A program made the translations under genes and the position numbers. The notes beneath the pieces were generated by a model that was not told where the DNA came from, made no database searches, and saw only the letters and a program-made list of their open reading frames with translations. Positions 25,078 to 37,991 of a DNA stretch of 64,000 bases are shown here, piece by piece. The first letter of the stretch is position 1, and each line of letters begins with the position of its first letter. This DNA is from Ricinus communis (Eukaryota > Streptophyta > Magnoliopsida > Malpighiales > Euphorbiaceae), in contig NC_063259.1 of assembly GCF_019578655.1 (NCBI RefSeq), positions 26,027,277 to 26,091,276 of the forward strand. Direction: 5' to 3'.

Positions 25078-26042
25078 GTTAATTTATCAAGAAGAAACGA
25101 TAGCTGATTTTTGTAATCAGACTTTCACATTAATTATTCAAGTTCTTTAATGTCAAGTATCTACTTGCGTCTTTCTTTCTCCTTTTCTTTCTTTTTATTT
25201 CTTATTACATAAAAGGAAAAATTGAAACCTTATACCTGCCAACCTGTGGGTAGAGCAGTATATTTTTCCTGACGTGTTGGTTTTCTTTGAAAACGAAAAT
25301 ATTGGAAAAATATCAAAAATATTCTTTTATTTTTTTATCAAACTTATATTTTCTTTATATTTTTACTGTGTTTATATATTTAGTTGAAATTCTATTAAAA
25401 AAATTATTTTATTTCAAAACATAAAAAATAAAAATAAAATAAAAAATATTTTATTTTATAAAATATATTGATAAATTAATATAAAATCTATTTGAAAAAT
25501 TATATCCATTTTGTTAGAATTTAATTTAAGAGTAATTAATTTTATACAAATTTGATTATATATAATTAAATTAATTTTTATTTCAAAGCGTATAAATTTT
25601 AAATTTATAAATAAATTCTATAAATTATAACTAAATATTATAAATTTTATGAAATACTAAGTAAATATATAATTTTTATTTTTTATATTTTTAAATTTTA
25701 ATAGAATTTTTTAATTCTTCTGTAAAAGTAACTGAAAATAATTAAAATATAATTAAAGAAAATTTTAAAAACAATCACATAAGTTTAAAATAAAAGTTAT
25801 ATGTCTGAAAGAAAATATATAATTGAGTAAACTCTTAAAAAAATCTCAAAAAATATATACATTTATGGTTATAGATTGAAAAATATTGTAAAAGCCCAAG
25901 CCCAAGAGCGGCTTGAAGTCCTCAACTATTGGATCGTTAAACTACGACAGGTCGTCTAATGTTTTCCAAACCAGACGAGTGGGATTTATATGAAGAACGA
26001 AAATCATCAAGGCGTAAAGAACCAGAGAGAGGAAAAGCAAAC
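25078..26042. other. AT-rich spacer
   Basis: After about 100 bp of likely MYB35 3' UTR the sequence from about 25290 to 25890 is nearly pure A/T with weak inverted symmetry, possibly a decayed TIR element. An in-frame ATG at 25959 precedes the chosen start of the next gene. Confidence 0.5.
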
Positions 26043-29000
26043 ATGGTGGCGATTTCGCTGTACAGAGGAAATCTACACCGAGTACCCGACGTACCTCGTC
26101 GATGGCTAATGCCAACACGTCAAATCTCTCTCAAAGATTTTAAATCCCTCTTGAGCCGCCGCACCAAGGCCCTCTCTCGCCTCCCTTCCTCCGCCGTCAC
26201 CGCTGTCGCCACCACTTCATATTATATTTCTAACCCTAATCCTACACTTAACGCCAGCACAGGGGATAATAACACTATTTTAGTTGCATCGCCTTTAGAA
26301 TTGGAGAAAGGAACAAATCGTGAAAAGGAAGGGGCTTCTAAGGAGGTCAAAGATCATGATGATCTTTCTAATTCTGAGAAGCCTCATATACCTGAGAAAG
26401 GTGACGCGGCAGTTAATCATAGCGGTGAGAATTTGCAGGTCGAGAAACAGGATTTGGAAGATAATCGTAACACGGAGGTTTGTTTAGATGGAAAGATATT
26501 ATTTTATTTTGAATCTTTGGAAATAATTATAATTATTATATATGATTTTAAAGGTGGTTAATTCTTTGAAAAAAGAAATAATAATCTTTTTTCTGTTTTT
26601 TTTTTTTGTGGTTTGTGCGCAGACAACATGCAAAACTGATTTGGCAGTAAATGATCAAGAGAAAAGGCAAAATGAAGTTGAGGAGAAGTTACAAGTATTG
26701 AATCAGAAGAAGCATAGTCTAGTACAAGTGCTGAAGCAGGTATGCTTTTGTTTCGTGTTGTTTTTGGATTTCAATTAGTAAGAAGAATTTAAGAATGTGG
26801 AATTAATAGGATTGGGGTGTTTGGCAGATTTTGAATGTGGAGGAGGAATTAAAGAGAAGAAATATTGCGCAAGGAATAGCATCTGCTCCTCTTCAAGTGG
26901 ATGTTACTAATGATTCTGTGTCTATGAGCAGGCATGCTACTCCTAGGATGGGCTCGGAGGCGAATCTTGGTGGTGATATGATGGAAGGGGGGGAGATTGA
27001 GGATGTTCCGAATGTTAATATGAATAATAATAACAATAATTACAATCATTCTCGTCATGTAAAGCGGATGAGTAGTACATCTCCATCATCTGAATCTCCT
27101 TTGAGAAAGCCTCCCTTCATTCAACATAATGTGGTAATGCACTATATTTATCTTGTGCTAAATGTAGCAGGATGCTAGTGTTCATATGTTCTGCATTATT
27201 AGGCTCAGCACAACTTCGTTAGAAAAATATGCTTTAAATTTTCAAGTGCTGGGTTGGCACTTGGCAGTCTGGTGAGGGTGATGTTTTTAGTTGAAAATCT
27301 TTGATTATCTTGGAGAGATTATTAGGTGCTCAGCGAGCACCTACGCTCCTAAGGCATTCATGTGCAGTCCACTTGTGGACCCATAGGAGCACCTGCTTCT
27401 AGTTCTCCTGATAATTGAGTTGATTTTAGTTTGGCTATAAGAAGTCTGAAAAGATACTTGATCTTGAATGGATTGCTACTTAAAAGGGACGTGTAGATTA
27501 CTAAATTAGGATAAAATATGGGTTCATCAAAAGCATAATGAAGAACTTTTTCTGACTCTCTCTGATGTCAGCTTGGGGAGAACATAGGAACAGGCATCTG
27601 AAAAGAATCAAGTTGAATAGCCAAGAAGTTGCCAGAAAGTGAATGTATAAGCTACGTCTGATAGTATTTTGTTACAAGTATGGACCTGCGAGGCGAGTGC
27701 CTTGAGGGCAAAATGATTTTATGTTTTCTACTAGTTTACATGATCTTAGTTATACAAACCATTCCCTACAGTTGTGTGAAATACTTTGTTATTGGACTAT
27801 TTGCACTAGGGATTTGGATGCTTCTAACTTAGGACAGAGTGTGGGGGTAAGCAGGAGCAAATTGAATTTTGGTTCTTCCGATGGCACACTGGGTAGAATA
27901 TGATAGATGATTACAGGGCTAGGAATATGCAGCTCAGGAAGAGGCTGCATTGCCAAGAAGTTGCTAGCAAATGAACGTATAGGCTAGTATAACCAAGACT
28001 AGTACAATTATTTGCGATTGGCAAGTTAAGATTTTAGTAAGAGGCCAATAACTTTATCAGATGATTTTTTCCAAATTTAGAAGTTACAATTGCTTGAATA
28101 AGTAAGAACTAAGCTACATATCAATTAGGCATACCTATGAATCAATTGTCTGCTTCATCATGCACAAGCATACATGTGTATCACACATTAGCCATGGCTT
28201 GCATGCAGATATGTGATTTGAGTTGTACCCAAAAAGAAAATGATATGTGATTAGATAATATTGTTGTGTGGTACATTTGGAGAATTAAAGGAGTGGCCAT
28301 GTTTGGATCTTACTGTGTCTTTCCTTTTAGTTTCTTATATTGATGTAACACTCAAAGGCATGCAATTTTATCTTGGGATAATTGCTATTTACCCCTTATA
28401 TTTTGACCTATTTTATTAGTTGGTCCCCCCTTAAAACTATATTAAAGTCCCGGGTTAGTTTACCATATTATACTAAGGCTTTTTTTTTTTGTTGTTAAAT
28501 ATTCTACTAACCATCAATTTAAACAAGAACACCAAAGTTGCCCTTTAAAACCCATTTCTATTACCAGCACCATTTAAATAATTAAATCAGCCTTCTCCCT
28601 TCCCTTTCTTCTTCCCCATCGCACCACCACCACCGTCACCACTAACTTACCCCAAACTGCCATCAAATTTGATGAAACTTTAAGGAAATGTAGATTTCAA
28701 TATGTCAAACTCATCCACCACTCTAGATTTTTATAAATGTTCTTGTAGAGAGAGATTTAAGAGAGATAAAAATTGCTCCCTAGGCTGTCCCATTCACTCG
28801 AAGACGTCATGACCAGACTCGCCTGGATCTCAGGAACTCGTCCATGAAGTTTCATCCCCGATCAACTCCTAGAAGGTGGTGAAGGAAGCATCATCCCCGC
28901 AACAATTTTGTGGCCTCAATCCACCACACCTGTGAAGTAGCCAGTGAAAACACTATTTTTCTGTTTGACTTTGTTTTTTCAGATCAAATGATGAAAGTTT

Positions 29001-29676
29001 ATAAGTTTTTGGATACTTTGTTCAATTTCATATTTTTGTGTAATGAAATGATTAAAACTTCAATTTGTATCATTGTTGTTTTCGATTATAGTTTATTTGG
29101 ACGCTTTGTTGTACAGAATTCTTTATTTTTTGATTTTGTTGTTGGCTAGTGGAAGTTAGAAATAGACAGGTGGAGGAGATGCAGTGGTGAATATTTGACT
29201 CTTATTATTATTATTATTAGGAAAGAGAAGGAAATAGTCAAAAACCAATTTAACGTCTTGCAGATCCTAATGTAATTATTTATCAGAACAGGGCTTTAGT
29301 ATAATATGGTAAACTAACCGGGATCTTAATATATTTTTCAAATATGTAGGACCAAATAGTATGGTAGGTCAAAATGTAGGGGGCTAAGTGCTCCATTTAC
29401 TTTTATTTCAGTTACTGCAATTCTTTGCAGGTTCCATACCCCTCTCGACCAAGTTTACGAACCACCAGTAGTCCATCACGCTTTGCTCCAACAGGACACC
29501 AAGGCCCTCCTGCGAATGTGCTCCCCCCAGTATCTGTATCAGTCTCAGTATCAGTATCAGGAACAAATTATATTGCATCTTCTCCCTCCCCTGCTGCATC
29601 TGGTGGCACTTCAGCTTTTAGAGATGCTCGTCAGCCAAGTCCATGGAATGAGAAGCAATGCACTAACATGATTTGA
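26043..29676 (+). CDS. Plant protein of unknown function with a coiled coil and Ser/Pro-rich tail
   Basis: Four exons, 26043-26477, 26623-26739, 26828-27133 and 29431-29676, are all in phase 0 and make 1104 bp, or 367 residues. The ATG at 26043 opens a compact, conserved-looking N terminus (MVAISLYRGNLHRVPDVPRR, then WLMPTRQISLKDFKSLLSRR). An upstream in-frame ATG at 25959 would add 28 polar residues. The middle is acidic. Exons 2 and 3 encode a leucine-spaced helix (about residues 160-205) that should form a coiled coil. Then come an Asn run, SSTSPSSESPLRKPP, and a Pro/Ser-rich tail with a run of Ser-Val repeats encoded by imperfect TCAGTA-type repeats. No enzyme motif, signal peptide or membrane segment is visible. 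I do not recognise a function. The mobile elements in intron 3 do not interrupt the frame. Confidence 0.78.
27314..27418. mobile_element. Small foldback MITE-like element in intron 3 of the unknown gene
   Basis: About 105 bp. The left part (ATTATTAGGTGCTC ... GCTCCTAAGG) and the reverse complement of the right part (ATTATCAGGAGAAC ... GCTCCTATGGG) align imperfectly. The centre contains a perfect short hairpin, GTCCACTTGTGGAC. There is no coding sequence. Target duplication was not resolved. Confidence 0.5.
28375..29400. mobile_element. Non-autonomous TIR transposon (MULE-like) in intron 3, next to the splice acceptor
   Basis: Terminal inverted repeats of about 105 bp are seen. The left one (28375-28480) and the reverse complement of the right one (about 29293-29400) share ATTTTGACCTA and a near-perfect inner block containing GTTAGTTTACCATATTATAC. 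Flanking nine-base sequences TTTTATCTT (28366-28374) and TTTTATTTC (29401-29409) match at 7 of 9 positions. This is consistent with the 9-bp target duplication of Mutator-like elements. The 1026-bp body has no transposase. The right end lies 30 bp before exon 4 (29431), so the flanking T-rich duplication is part of the polypyrimidine tract. Confidence 0.75.
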
Positions 29677-32537
29677 CGCCTGTCTCTGTTGCTAGAGTTG
29701 CAGTCTTCTTGGCGTATCAATCTTAGATGAGTAAAAATCCTTCTCGTCTTGATGTTTTATTTCCCTATCCAGCTAGTTGTTGAAACTATTTCTCTAGTGT
29801 CCTACCAGTCCATCAAATTAAAAGCTGATTAGAACCAAGCAATCATTGTAAATGGAGTACTTGCTATTCCTGCTATTATCAGTTGCTCGTTGTAATGTTG
29901 TAACATCCTTGTTGATTTAAGCTGTAGATATTGTTGAAAGAACTGATTTACAGGGACTGAATTGTAGAGGTGGTTCAATCTTCGAGTTCTGCAGTTTTGA
30001 GTTTGTATATCGTTCACGACATCCGAAGAACAGATCGTTTATGATGGAATTATGCGAAAAGCACCATGGTTACTAGGATTTCAATTATTAGCATGAGAAA
30101 TTGTTTCCTGCATAGAAGTCAATTTAACGGGTTTTATAAGAATTTCTTGTTAACTTAAAAGTTTAAAAAGGGGTAACCAAAAAGAAATGGTCGTAAAAGG
30201 TGTTGACTGTCAAAGAATTGTGTTCTCCTTGGCCTTCTCCATTGATCGGCCGAAATGCAAGATTCAGAACTTCCACCAAACGTCCCTATTTAACGTGGGC
30301 CTGAATTATGAGAGTATTTCATCATAGCCCAAACTTCATTACCAAACACTTACAATTATCTCTAGCATGGCAGAGACAAGAGAACAGGCAAGCAGCCTGT
30401 TTTTGGTTCTGCAGCCAGGCACACACACTGAAATGATGGAAGCTAAGACTTGTTTATGCTGCTATGAGACAATGACAACAACCATATCACATGTTCAGAA
30501 ATTAAGTTTCCTAGAAAAGCCATTTTCGGTTCAAGTGAGATATCAAGTGACTATAACTGCCAAGTCATAGGTAGTAAACTACACAGCACAATAACCCAAC
30601 AACAGAAATGTGAAGTTATGCAATAAAAAAGCAGGTATCTTAAGCTCAAATCCAAATGACCCAGACCCAAATTTAGTATATTTGACGACCCGGTTCTGAC
30701 TCGATGGCAAAAATATGAGCCATACATAATCACAGCATGAAAAAAAGTGATGTAGAAACTTCATGAAATGTAAAAAAGGTTAAAAATTTAAAGTCCTCGA
30801 GATGTTTCTAGTAATAGTAGTAGGTAGGCTACCCTTCTGGCTTGAGCATGCGTGAGACATCATTCTTGGCATGACACTCCCCATCTGTCTAATGTCTATC
30901 CCTACCTTTGCTTAGCAAGTTCATCTCAAAGCAACTTTGCCCTTCTCAGTAAAGCCACTTTTACATTTTCGTCTTGGGTCACTACTTTTGTACGTAAATC
31001 GACCTCTCATTTTTATTTTTCTTTTCTTTTCTTTTTAAACGCAAGTATGATATAGCAATGTAATTTAGGTATTTCTTTACACTAAAATGAAAAGGATAAA
31101 AATAAAAATGAGACCCTACCTTATTATGCCTTTGGCTTTGGCTGTTTTGGCACCCAAGGTTTTTGATTCCCCTTTTTTCTTGTTACAAGCATCCAAGTTA
31201 TAACTGTGATGTCATAATTCAGAAGGAATTGAATTCTGATTTTCAAAATGTTGAAACATGCCAAGGTTTGAGTTCTAGATTTTGTGTGAAGAGTGTGTGT
31301 ATATGTAGATTCAAGTATTATGTTATCAGAACTTCAAGCATGCATGACTAATTACATATGAGACTTTGTTAATAATCTAGGGGAAAGTAAGTATGAGTAT
31401 CTCCTTATTCCCTCTATAATCTTCTCTCTTTCTTTCTTTTAGCCTTGAAGATTGTACGATCCACCACTTTGTGTGTGGACATATCCATTAATGACAACAT
31501 CCACAAAAGAAAACTATCTGTTTTGGTAATGGCAAAACCCACAATTTAGCCCCTAAATTTCACCACTTATGTCTATTCGACCCTCAAAATGAATATATAT
31601 GCTGTTAAGCATATGAATTATATGAATTTGTGCCATTAAAAGGATTAACCCTTGAACCTAAGGAGGCTTGATTTAAACAAGAATTAAGAGTTCAGTAATG
31701 AGTCTTATCATTAGACAGTGATTTAGTTAAATGAGTTTCAGTGGGAGTTAAGATTTTTTATGCAATGAAGGTTTAATAGTACTAGCCCAAGTCGCTTAGG
31801 CACTCAATAGGACACATTTTCACTCAAGAGCCTCAATAATAAGAAGTCATAAATTTCAGGGGTTAAATTATGGGTTTTTGCGTTTGGTAATTTGCATGAG
31901 GAATTATTGTTGATGACTAGATTGGAAAAACTATCACCACAAGATATCTAATCGAATTCCAAAAGTTTAAAGTCATTTTCCTGCACGTGTATTAAAAATC
32001 CAAACTAGAAGGAGAAGAAGTTTAAGTTATAGTCCTTCTCAAATGTACCCATCAATCCACAAGTGATCCAACAGTAACTTGTACTAACTGCCATGGCAGC
32101 CCCCCAAAAGAAAAGAAAAAAGAAACAGAAACAAAAACAATGCCACATGAATGTTGAATACCTAACCCTAGCTGGCCATGGGAAAAAGAAGCTTTCTGGT
32201 GATCAATCCCTTTGCTTAGCTAAGTATATATTTTTTCTGCCAAGCAAGTTAGGCAAAGAAGGGGTACTATACTGAGGATGGAGGCATGTAACGTTCAGGT
32301 ACTAGTCTTTAATTAATGACAAAACAAGAAAGGGAGATGCAACGGAGGAGGTTAGGCCATTCATGGTGTTCTGAAACTCATTTACTGTAATATGTTTTTG
32401 ATAATTAATGGGTTTTGGTTTTGTGTTCTTTTTTGTTGTTTATTAATGGCTAGCATTTCTTGGACGTGTGTATCATCTTTGTTTAGTCTCAACAAGAATT
32501 GGGCCAATTGTTGGAATGGAAATGAAACAATTTCTTG
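29677..32537. other. Intergenic sequence, no gene recognised
   Basis: Starts with the 3' UTR of the unknown gene. Short open frames (for example 30367-30570 and 32093-32275) have no recognisable features. No tRNA, microRNA hairpin or transposon ends recognised. Confidence 0.55.
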
Positions 32538-33196
32538 AGGTGTAATTACTATTTGGCCCAAATTTTTTTATATTATATTAGATATTTTTTAATATTTAAA
32601 AATTATATTTTTTATCTTTTTATTTTATAACTTTATATTAAAAATCTATTCTGTCAAAATTTCTATTAAACAAGCATTGACTAAGTTTGGTTTTATATTA
32701 CTTATTTCGTAATTTTTAGTGTAATATATAAAATTTTCTCCTTGTAGTTTATTTATTATATTAAAGTCCACTTGTCTACTCTTTATGCAAAAATCAATTT
32801 TCTTGTGTGTACAAAAAGTAACTAACTTGTATTCTTGAATTACTCTAATTTTTAGCATTGATTAAATTCTAGTAAAATTTAGATATCTTAAATTACTTAT
32901 ATTAATTAAAATATTAAAATAAATTTGAGGATCAAATTATATTTTTTTATCAATTTAGTTTCTTAGTTACATTGATTTTTAAAATGCAGAGAAATTTTAG
33001 TGTAATAAATAAAATATAGGAGGCAAATTATATATTGCATAAATCGTATAATAACAAATATAATTAATGATTTCCTAAAAAAAAGAATTTTTAGTATACA
33101 ATTATAAAATAAAATGAGAAAAAAATATTTTTTAAATATTAGAAAATAACTAGTATGATATAAAATAAATATAGATAATAAATAGTAATTTCCCCT
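32538..33196. mobile_element. Large foldback / long-TIR element
   Basis: The two halves are imperfect inverted copies of each other. Outer ends: AGGTGTAATTACTATTT at 32538 against AGGGGAAATTACTATTT, the reverse complement of 33180-33196. Similarity continues inward through TAATATTTAAAAA and TTTATTTTATAA. A second block (about 32735-32815 against the reverse complement of about 32950-33040) also matches, around TTTATTTATTA and AAAAATCAAT. The arms are each about 250-280 bp with a short centre, so a transcript could fold into a long hairpin. No transposase frame and no clear target duplication. Probably a MULE-type MITE. Confidence 0.6.
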
Positions 33197-34977
33197 TATA
33201 TTAATCAAATAGTTAAGTTCTTCATTGAGTTGATTGTGAAAGCTTGCAAAAATAATCAGACAGAAACTTTGGTATTGAATATAACATATTCATGTTAGTT
33301 GCTCCATTTTCAACACTAATGCTCGAGAAATTACAGGATTCAATCATGTGCGTGGATTTTTATATTATTTTCTTTTCCTGTTATCCACCTTATTAATGAT
33401 AAGGCTCAAACATATTCTGCTTATTTTTGTGCAACTTCGTGTTACTAAACAGAAATTTATTTTCTAGTATTAGCATATACTACTATTTATACACCAAGTT
33501 GATAGATGAATGACACATATTAATTAGTTTTAAATAATAAAATATATGTAAATCATCTTTTAAAAACTATATGTAAAACATCTGTAATATTTGTCACTCT
33601 TCTATTTATTGTAATATATACGCCAAATAAGAATTTATCGTAAAAAAAATAAATAATAATTAGCTAATCGACACTTTTATTAATCGGACATTTTTTGTGT
33701 TCAAATCTTTAATAAAAAAAAGGTTATAGTCATAATTCTCTAATAATATGACAATCATCAAAATTTATAGTCCTTGAAATATGTAAGAGATTTATTTAAT
33801 ATTGGCACTTAAAAGATACTTAGTTTGAGGTAGTGAAGAGTTTGATGAATAAGTTGGTGAGTAGTGTATAAAAGAAGTGAAAAGTGATTGAATACAAAGG
33901 TGGATTAATAGGGACAAAGTAGGGCAGGTCTTGAGGGGGACTTCTCATGATTAGTTAATCAAACTTTAGCTGTTCAAAACCATTTTTTCAGATTGTCATT
34001 ATCAGTAATTTTTGTATTCCCATTGATAACAAAATATGCCATTTATAGAAAGGTTATCTTACATGAAAAGTACATCTACCAATTACCACCCATTTATTGA
34101 CTTCACGTTCGATTTAAATATCTACCATATAAGTCCTGTTTTATGGATTAAATTCTGATTTTACTACTAAAATTGTCATGAGTTTAATTTAATTATAAAA
34201 ATATTAAAAATATTTTTATATACTTACTATATACATCATAATTAAAAAATATATATATATATTATATTCTAATATCTTATATTTTAATATTAAATAATTT
34301 CCATAAACTATATTTTTAAAATTAGTAAATATGTATTAGTTATTTATTAATTTTATATATAAATAGAAATATATATTAAATTTAGATAAAAAAATTTTAA
34401 CAAAAATAATATATAATTTATTTAAATTTGTTTTAAAAAGATTTAAATGAGTAAAATATATTAAATTTAAATTATAAATATTAAAAGAAAATCGTGGTTA
34501 CAAAGGTGAGTGGCTATTTTGAATTTTAATTTTATTTTATTTACTGTTACTTAAATTAAAAAAGAAAATAATATTACAATACGTATCCCCCGTCAAAACA
34601 GGTATAAACTACAGACCGATATGTGGCTGTCCAAGGGAAGATAAATTGCACTGTAGGCGTGGTGCGCACCATCATCCCCAACCTCTAGAGTGAAAAAAAT
34701 AATAATTGTATCACTTTTTTCACTCGCTCACTCTCTCTGCTGCCTTCAAGCAAGCTCCTTCTTTCCTCTCTGTCCGTCCGTCTGTTTGTCTATCTCTCTC
34801 TGTTAATCACTTCTTATATAAACCCTTGAGCTAATTGAACCCCTGTTCACTCACATTCACAGAAAAGAAAAAACTCTTAATACCCAGAAACCAATAAGCA
34901 TACTTTCTCCTGACATATAGTTCAAACCTCACAATTGAGATCCCAATTTACAATTAGCCTTAATCTGTGAAAAGAAT
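33197..34977. other. AT-rich spacer and bHLH79 promoter/5' leader
   Basis: About 33200-34560 is AT-rich without recognised features. The GC content rises from 34600, where the pyrimidine-rich promoter and leader of the bHLH79 gene lie. Confidence 0.55.
34815..34822 (+). promoter_or_regulatory. TATA box of the bHLH79 gene
   Basis: TATATAAA, 156 bp before the ATG, downstream of a CT-rich tract (34725-34800). Predicted leader is about 125 bp. Confidence 0.6.
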
Positions 34978-37900
34978 ATGGATCCTCCATTGATAAGTGA
35001 AACATCTTTCTCCGCAGCTAACCCGTCTTCCTATACTTTGACTGAGATTTGGCCTTTTTCAGCACTTAATGGAGATGCTAGTGCTGGGTTGGGCCTCCGA
35101 GTGGGGAATTTGAGCGCTGGATTTGGGGAACGAGATGGGTCCGTGGAGGAATCCACCGTGACGGAGCAGAGTGTTGGTGGTGGAAGAAAGAGGAGGGACT
35201 TTAGCTCAGAGGATGAGTCATCTAAGATGGTTTCTACTTCCAGTAGTGGCAATGAATTGGTTGGTTCCTTTTTGGCTTTGTATTTCTGTTCTGATGTGAT
35301 AGTGACTGAAAATTTTGTTAAGAAAGTGAAGAATTTTTTTGTAAAAAATAAAGAAAGAAAGCTTTTTCTTCTTCTTCTTTTTTTTTTTGGGTTAGTGGGA
35401 GTTGAAGTAAAATTGAGATTTATGTTTTTTGTGCTATGTTATCATGCTAACTGAAGTGAGCATTTGTGTTGTTTGCGAGTGTTTGAAACTCCATCTTATA
35501 ACCTCTGATCTGTAGAATTTCTTGAATTCCATTTGCTTCTCTGCTTGTATGCTGTGAGTTTTTCCGGCTTTATAGAGAATCAGGACCTGAGAGGTAAAAA
35601 ATGGAGTAGGTTTTGAATCGAACTTGATGTTTTTCATTCTGTGTTTGTCTTTTATATTTAGTTTATATTAATCTTATCACTTGATATTTCACAGTATTTC
35701 TATGGTGCTTGGTGTTCTATTTATACAGCAAGATTCAAATGTTAAGCGAATGAAAATATCAGGATCTCAAAATGAGAATGGTAAATCAAAAGCCGAAGTG
35801 GAAGCAAGTTCTGCTAACGATAAGAACGCAGCTGAGCAAAACAGTAAAATATCTGAGCCACCTAAGCAAGACTATATTCATGTGAGAGCAAGAAGGGGTC
35901 AAGCCACAGATAGTCACAGTCTAGCAGAGAGAGTAATTTGCACAAAACCTTTTATATTGCAATTTGAATTGTTTCTAAATGCCTAAAGTAAAAGTCTTAG
36001 TGTGGTAAATTTAATGGAGGTTCAGGGTTGATGTAGACTTTTATCAGTTTAAGTGAAAGCAGCTGTTTAATCCATTGCCAAGTTGTTACTAAAACCTTTG
36101 AGTTTCTTCTGTTTTGTCAGGCTAGGAGAGAAAAGATAAGTGAGAGGATGAAGATACTCCAAGATTTGGTTCCTGGGTGTAATAAGGTGCTTATTATTTG
36201 TATTATTGGTCTTGTCACAGTGATGTTTCTATGCCCTGTGCGTGACTTATACCACAATAAGGCTAGGAAGACATTATAAATCCACTATCTTCTCCATTTA
36301 TATTGCATGTTGCATATGCCAATATAGAAGTTTATCAGTAATAGAATATTTCTTTACATCTTGGGGGTTCATGTAAGTTCCTAATTCAATCTCATCTGAT
36401 TTGGAAATGTTTGCCCTCTATAACCAGGTTATTGGTAAAGCGCTCGTTCTTGATGAGATAATTAATTATATCCAGTCACTTCAGCGCCAAGTTGAGGTAG
36501 TATCTCCTTCTTTCCTTTTCTATGTTTTCTGTATATGACAATTTCAATTCTTATATATGCTGAACCCGTACTTTGATCCATGCTACCTTTGACTTTGTTT
36601 TGTAGTTCCTGTCTATGAAGCTAGAAGCAGTCAATTCAAGAATGGGCATGAACCCCACAGTTGAAGGCTTTCATCCAAAAGATGTAAGTCTATCATACAC
36701 GTTGGTTTTTAGACATATTTTCTTCACCACACAAACCATTTAAGTATTTTTCTTCATCACAGAAACCATTCAAACTATAACGCTGTTGGATTTAGTTTCC
36801 AAATTATCTTCTTAAAAGGCTACTGACAAATATTCCTTAAATGGTGATGATTGATAAGAAACTGAGGGTTGAAATAGAATGTTCAGTCTGTAAACATTTT
36901 CTCAAATCTTTTTGGCAACTTAGACCCTTGATAAGATTAAAATAAAATGACCAATAATACTTTTGGTCAGGATACTTGTTATTGAGGATTCATGAGCTAA
37001 TACTGCTTCTTCTGTGGTTATTCTAGCTTGTATTAGCCTTTATATTTTAAAAAGGAAAAGTTCTGCATCTTCCACATTGTATTTTTCTTTTTTGTTTTGA
37101 ATGGACACACATGTGTGTTTGCACTCACATATGGCAGGCATATAAAGCATAATGCACCCAAGTGAGTTTCCACCTTTAGGAATATATATTTTTTTAATTA
37201 ATCCTTTACAGGTCATCCTTATGATAGTTGGCCATTTGCGAGTTTAACAAAAACCAATTGCTTGCCTTGATTAATCAGATTTTCTAGGAAGTGCTTTCCT
37301 ACATTTTGCTAGTCTTCAAGTAACCCTCCCGAGGGGATAAATGAGAGCGACTACAATCTTCAGAGTTTAAACGTGGTGACATATTGTGCAAGTAACATTT
37401 CACTTTATGCTGCATATGGATTTATTTCTAGCGAGGTACTTTTGATGTTCCTTAGTTAACTGAAATACTAACATTATTTTGGTTAGATATCATTAACATT
37501 GTTTAGTTATTATGTTTACTTATATTAGGGTTGGCTAGTTTGAGTACTTTCTCATTAAGCCAAATACAAACTCCCACTTAGCAATGAGTGAGTTGCATCA
37601 CAAGAGAAAGTCGACGTGCTTCACATACTCTTTATTTCCTAGAATATATGGCTATTCTGTCTTGGCCTTTTTTGCTACATATCTGTTGGTTTAGGTACAT
37701 TGAAAATGCTTTTACGAAGGAATACTGTATTGACTATCAATTCTATTATTTGTTTTTATTAATGGAGCATTCTTGGAACATGGTTTTGACATTTTAGATT
37801 CTTTAACATGTGCTAGAGAATTTAGTTGCTGTTTTTTCCGACCAAACAATTTCTTGTTGTAGGCTGATGCACAGCCATTTGATGCAACTGGAATGATCTT

Positions 37901-37991
37901 TGGACCTCAAGTGGCAAGAGATTATGCTCAAGCATCACATCACGAATGGCTACATATGCAGATCGGTGGAAATCTTGAAAGAACAGCGTAA
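34978..37991 (+). CDS. BHLH79: bHLH transcription factor, bHLH79 type
   Basis: Six exons: 34978-35259, 35729-35932, 36121-36186, 36428-36496, 36606-36683 and 37863-37991. All are phase 0 and total 275 residues. The N terminus [20 protein letters not shown] is typical of the bHLH79 branch. The bHLH domain (about residues 145-207) begins [20 protein letters not shown] and keeps the His-Glu-Arg trio (H..E...R) that reads E-box/G-box DNA. Helix 1 ends at the exon 3 Pro-Gly-Cys loop ([10 protein letters not shown]). Helix 2 is [20 protein letters not shown], extended by [12 protein letters not shown]. The C terminus ([17 protein letters not shown]) is also conserved. It is a nuclear regulator; members near it act in cell elongation and brassinosteroid-linked growth. 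Intron 5 is long (1.2 kb). Complete and undamaged. Confidence 0.95.

Noticed and set aside
25290..25890. Possible TIR element with diverged inverted ends
   Set aside because: Only short A/T-rich matches such as TTCTATTAAAA with unequal spacing; not above what AT-rich sequence gives by chance.
30367..30570. 67-codon frame starting MAETREQ
   Set aside because: No homology recognised, no splice-linked continuation, no promoter features.
32963..33208. 81-codon minus-strand frame
   Set aside because: Falls inside the foldback element; Phe/Ile/Tyr-rich translation of A/T sequence.
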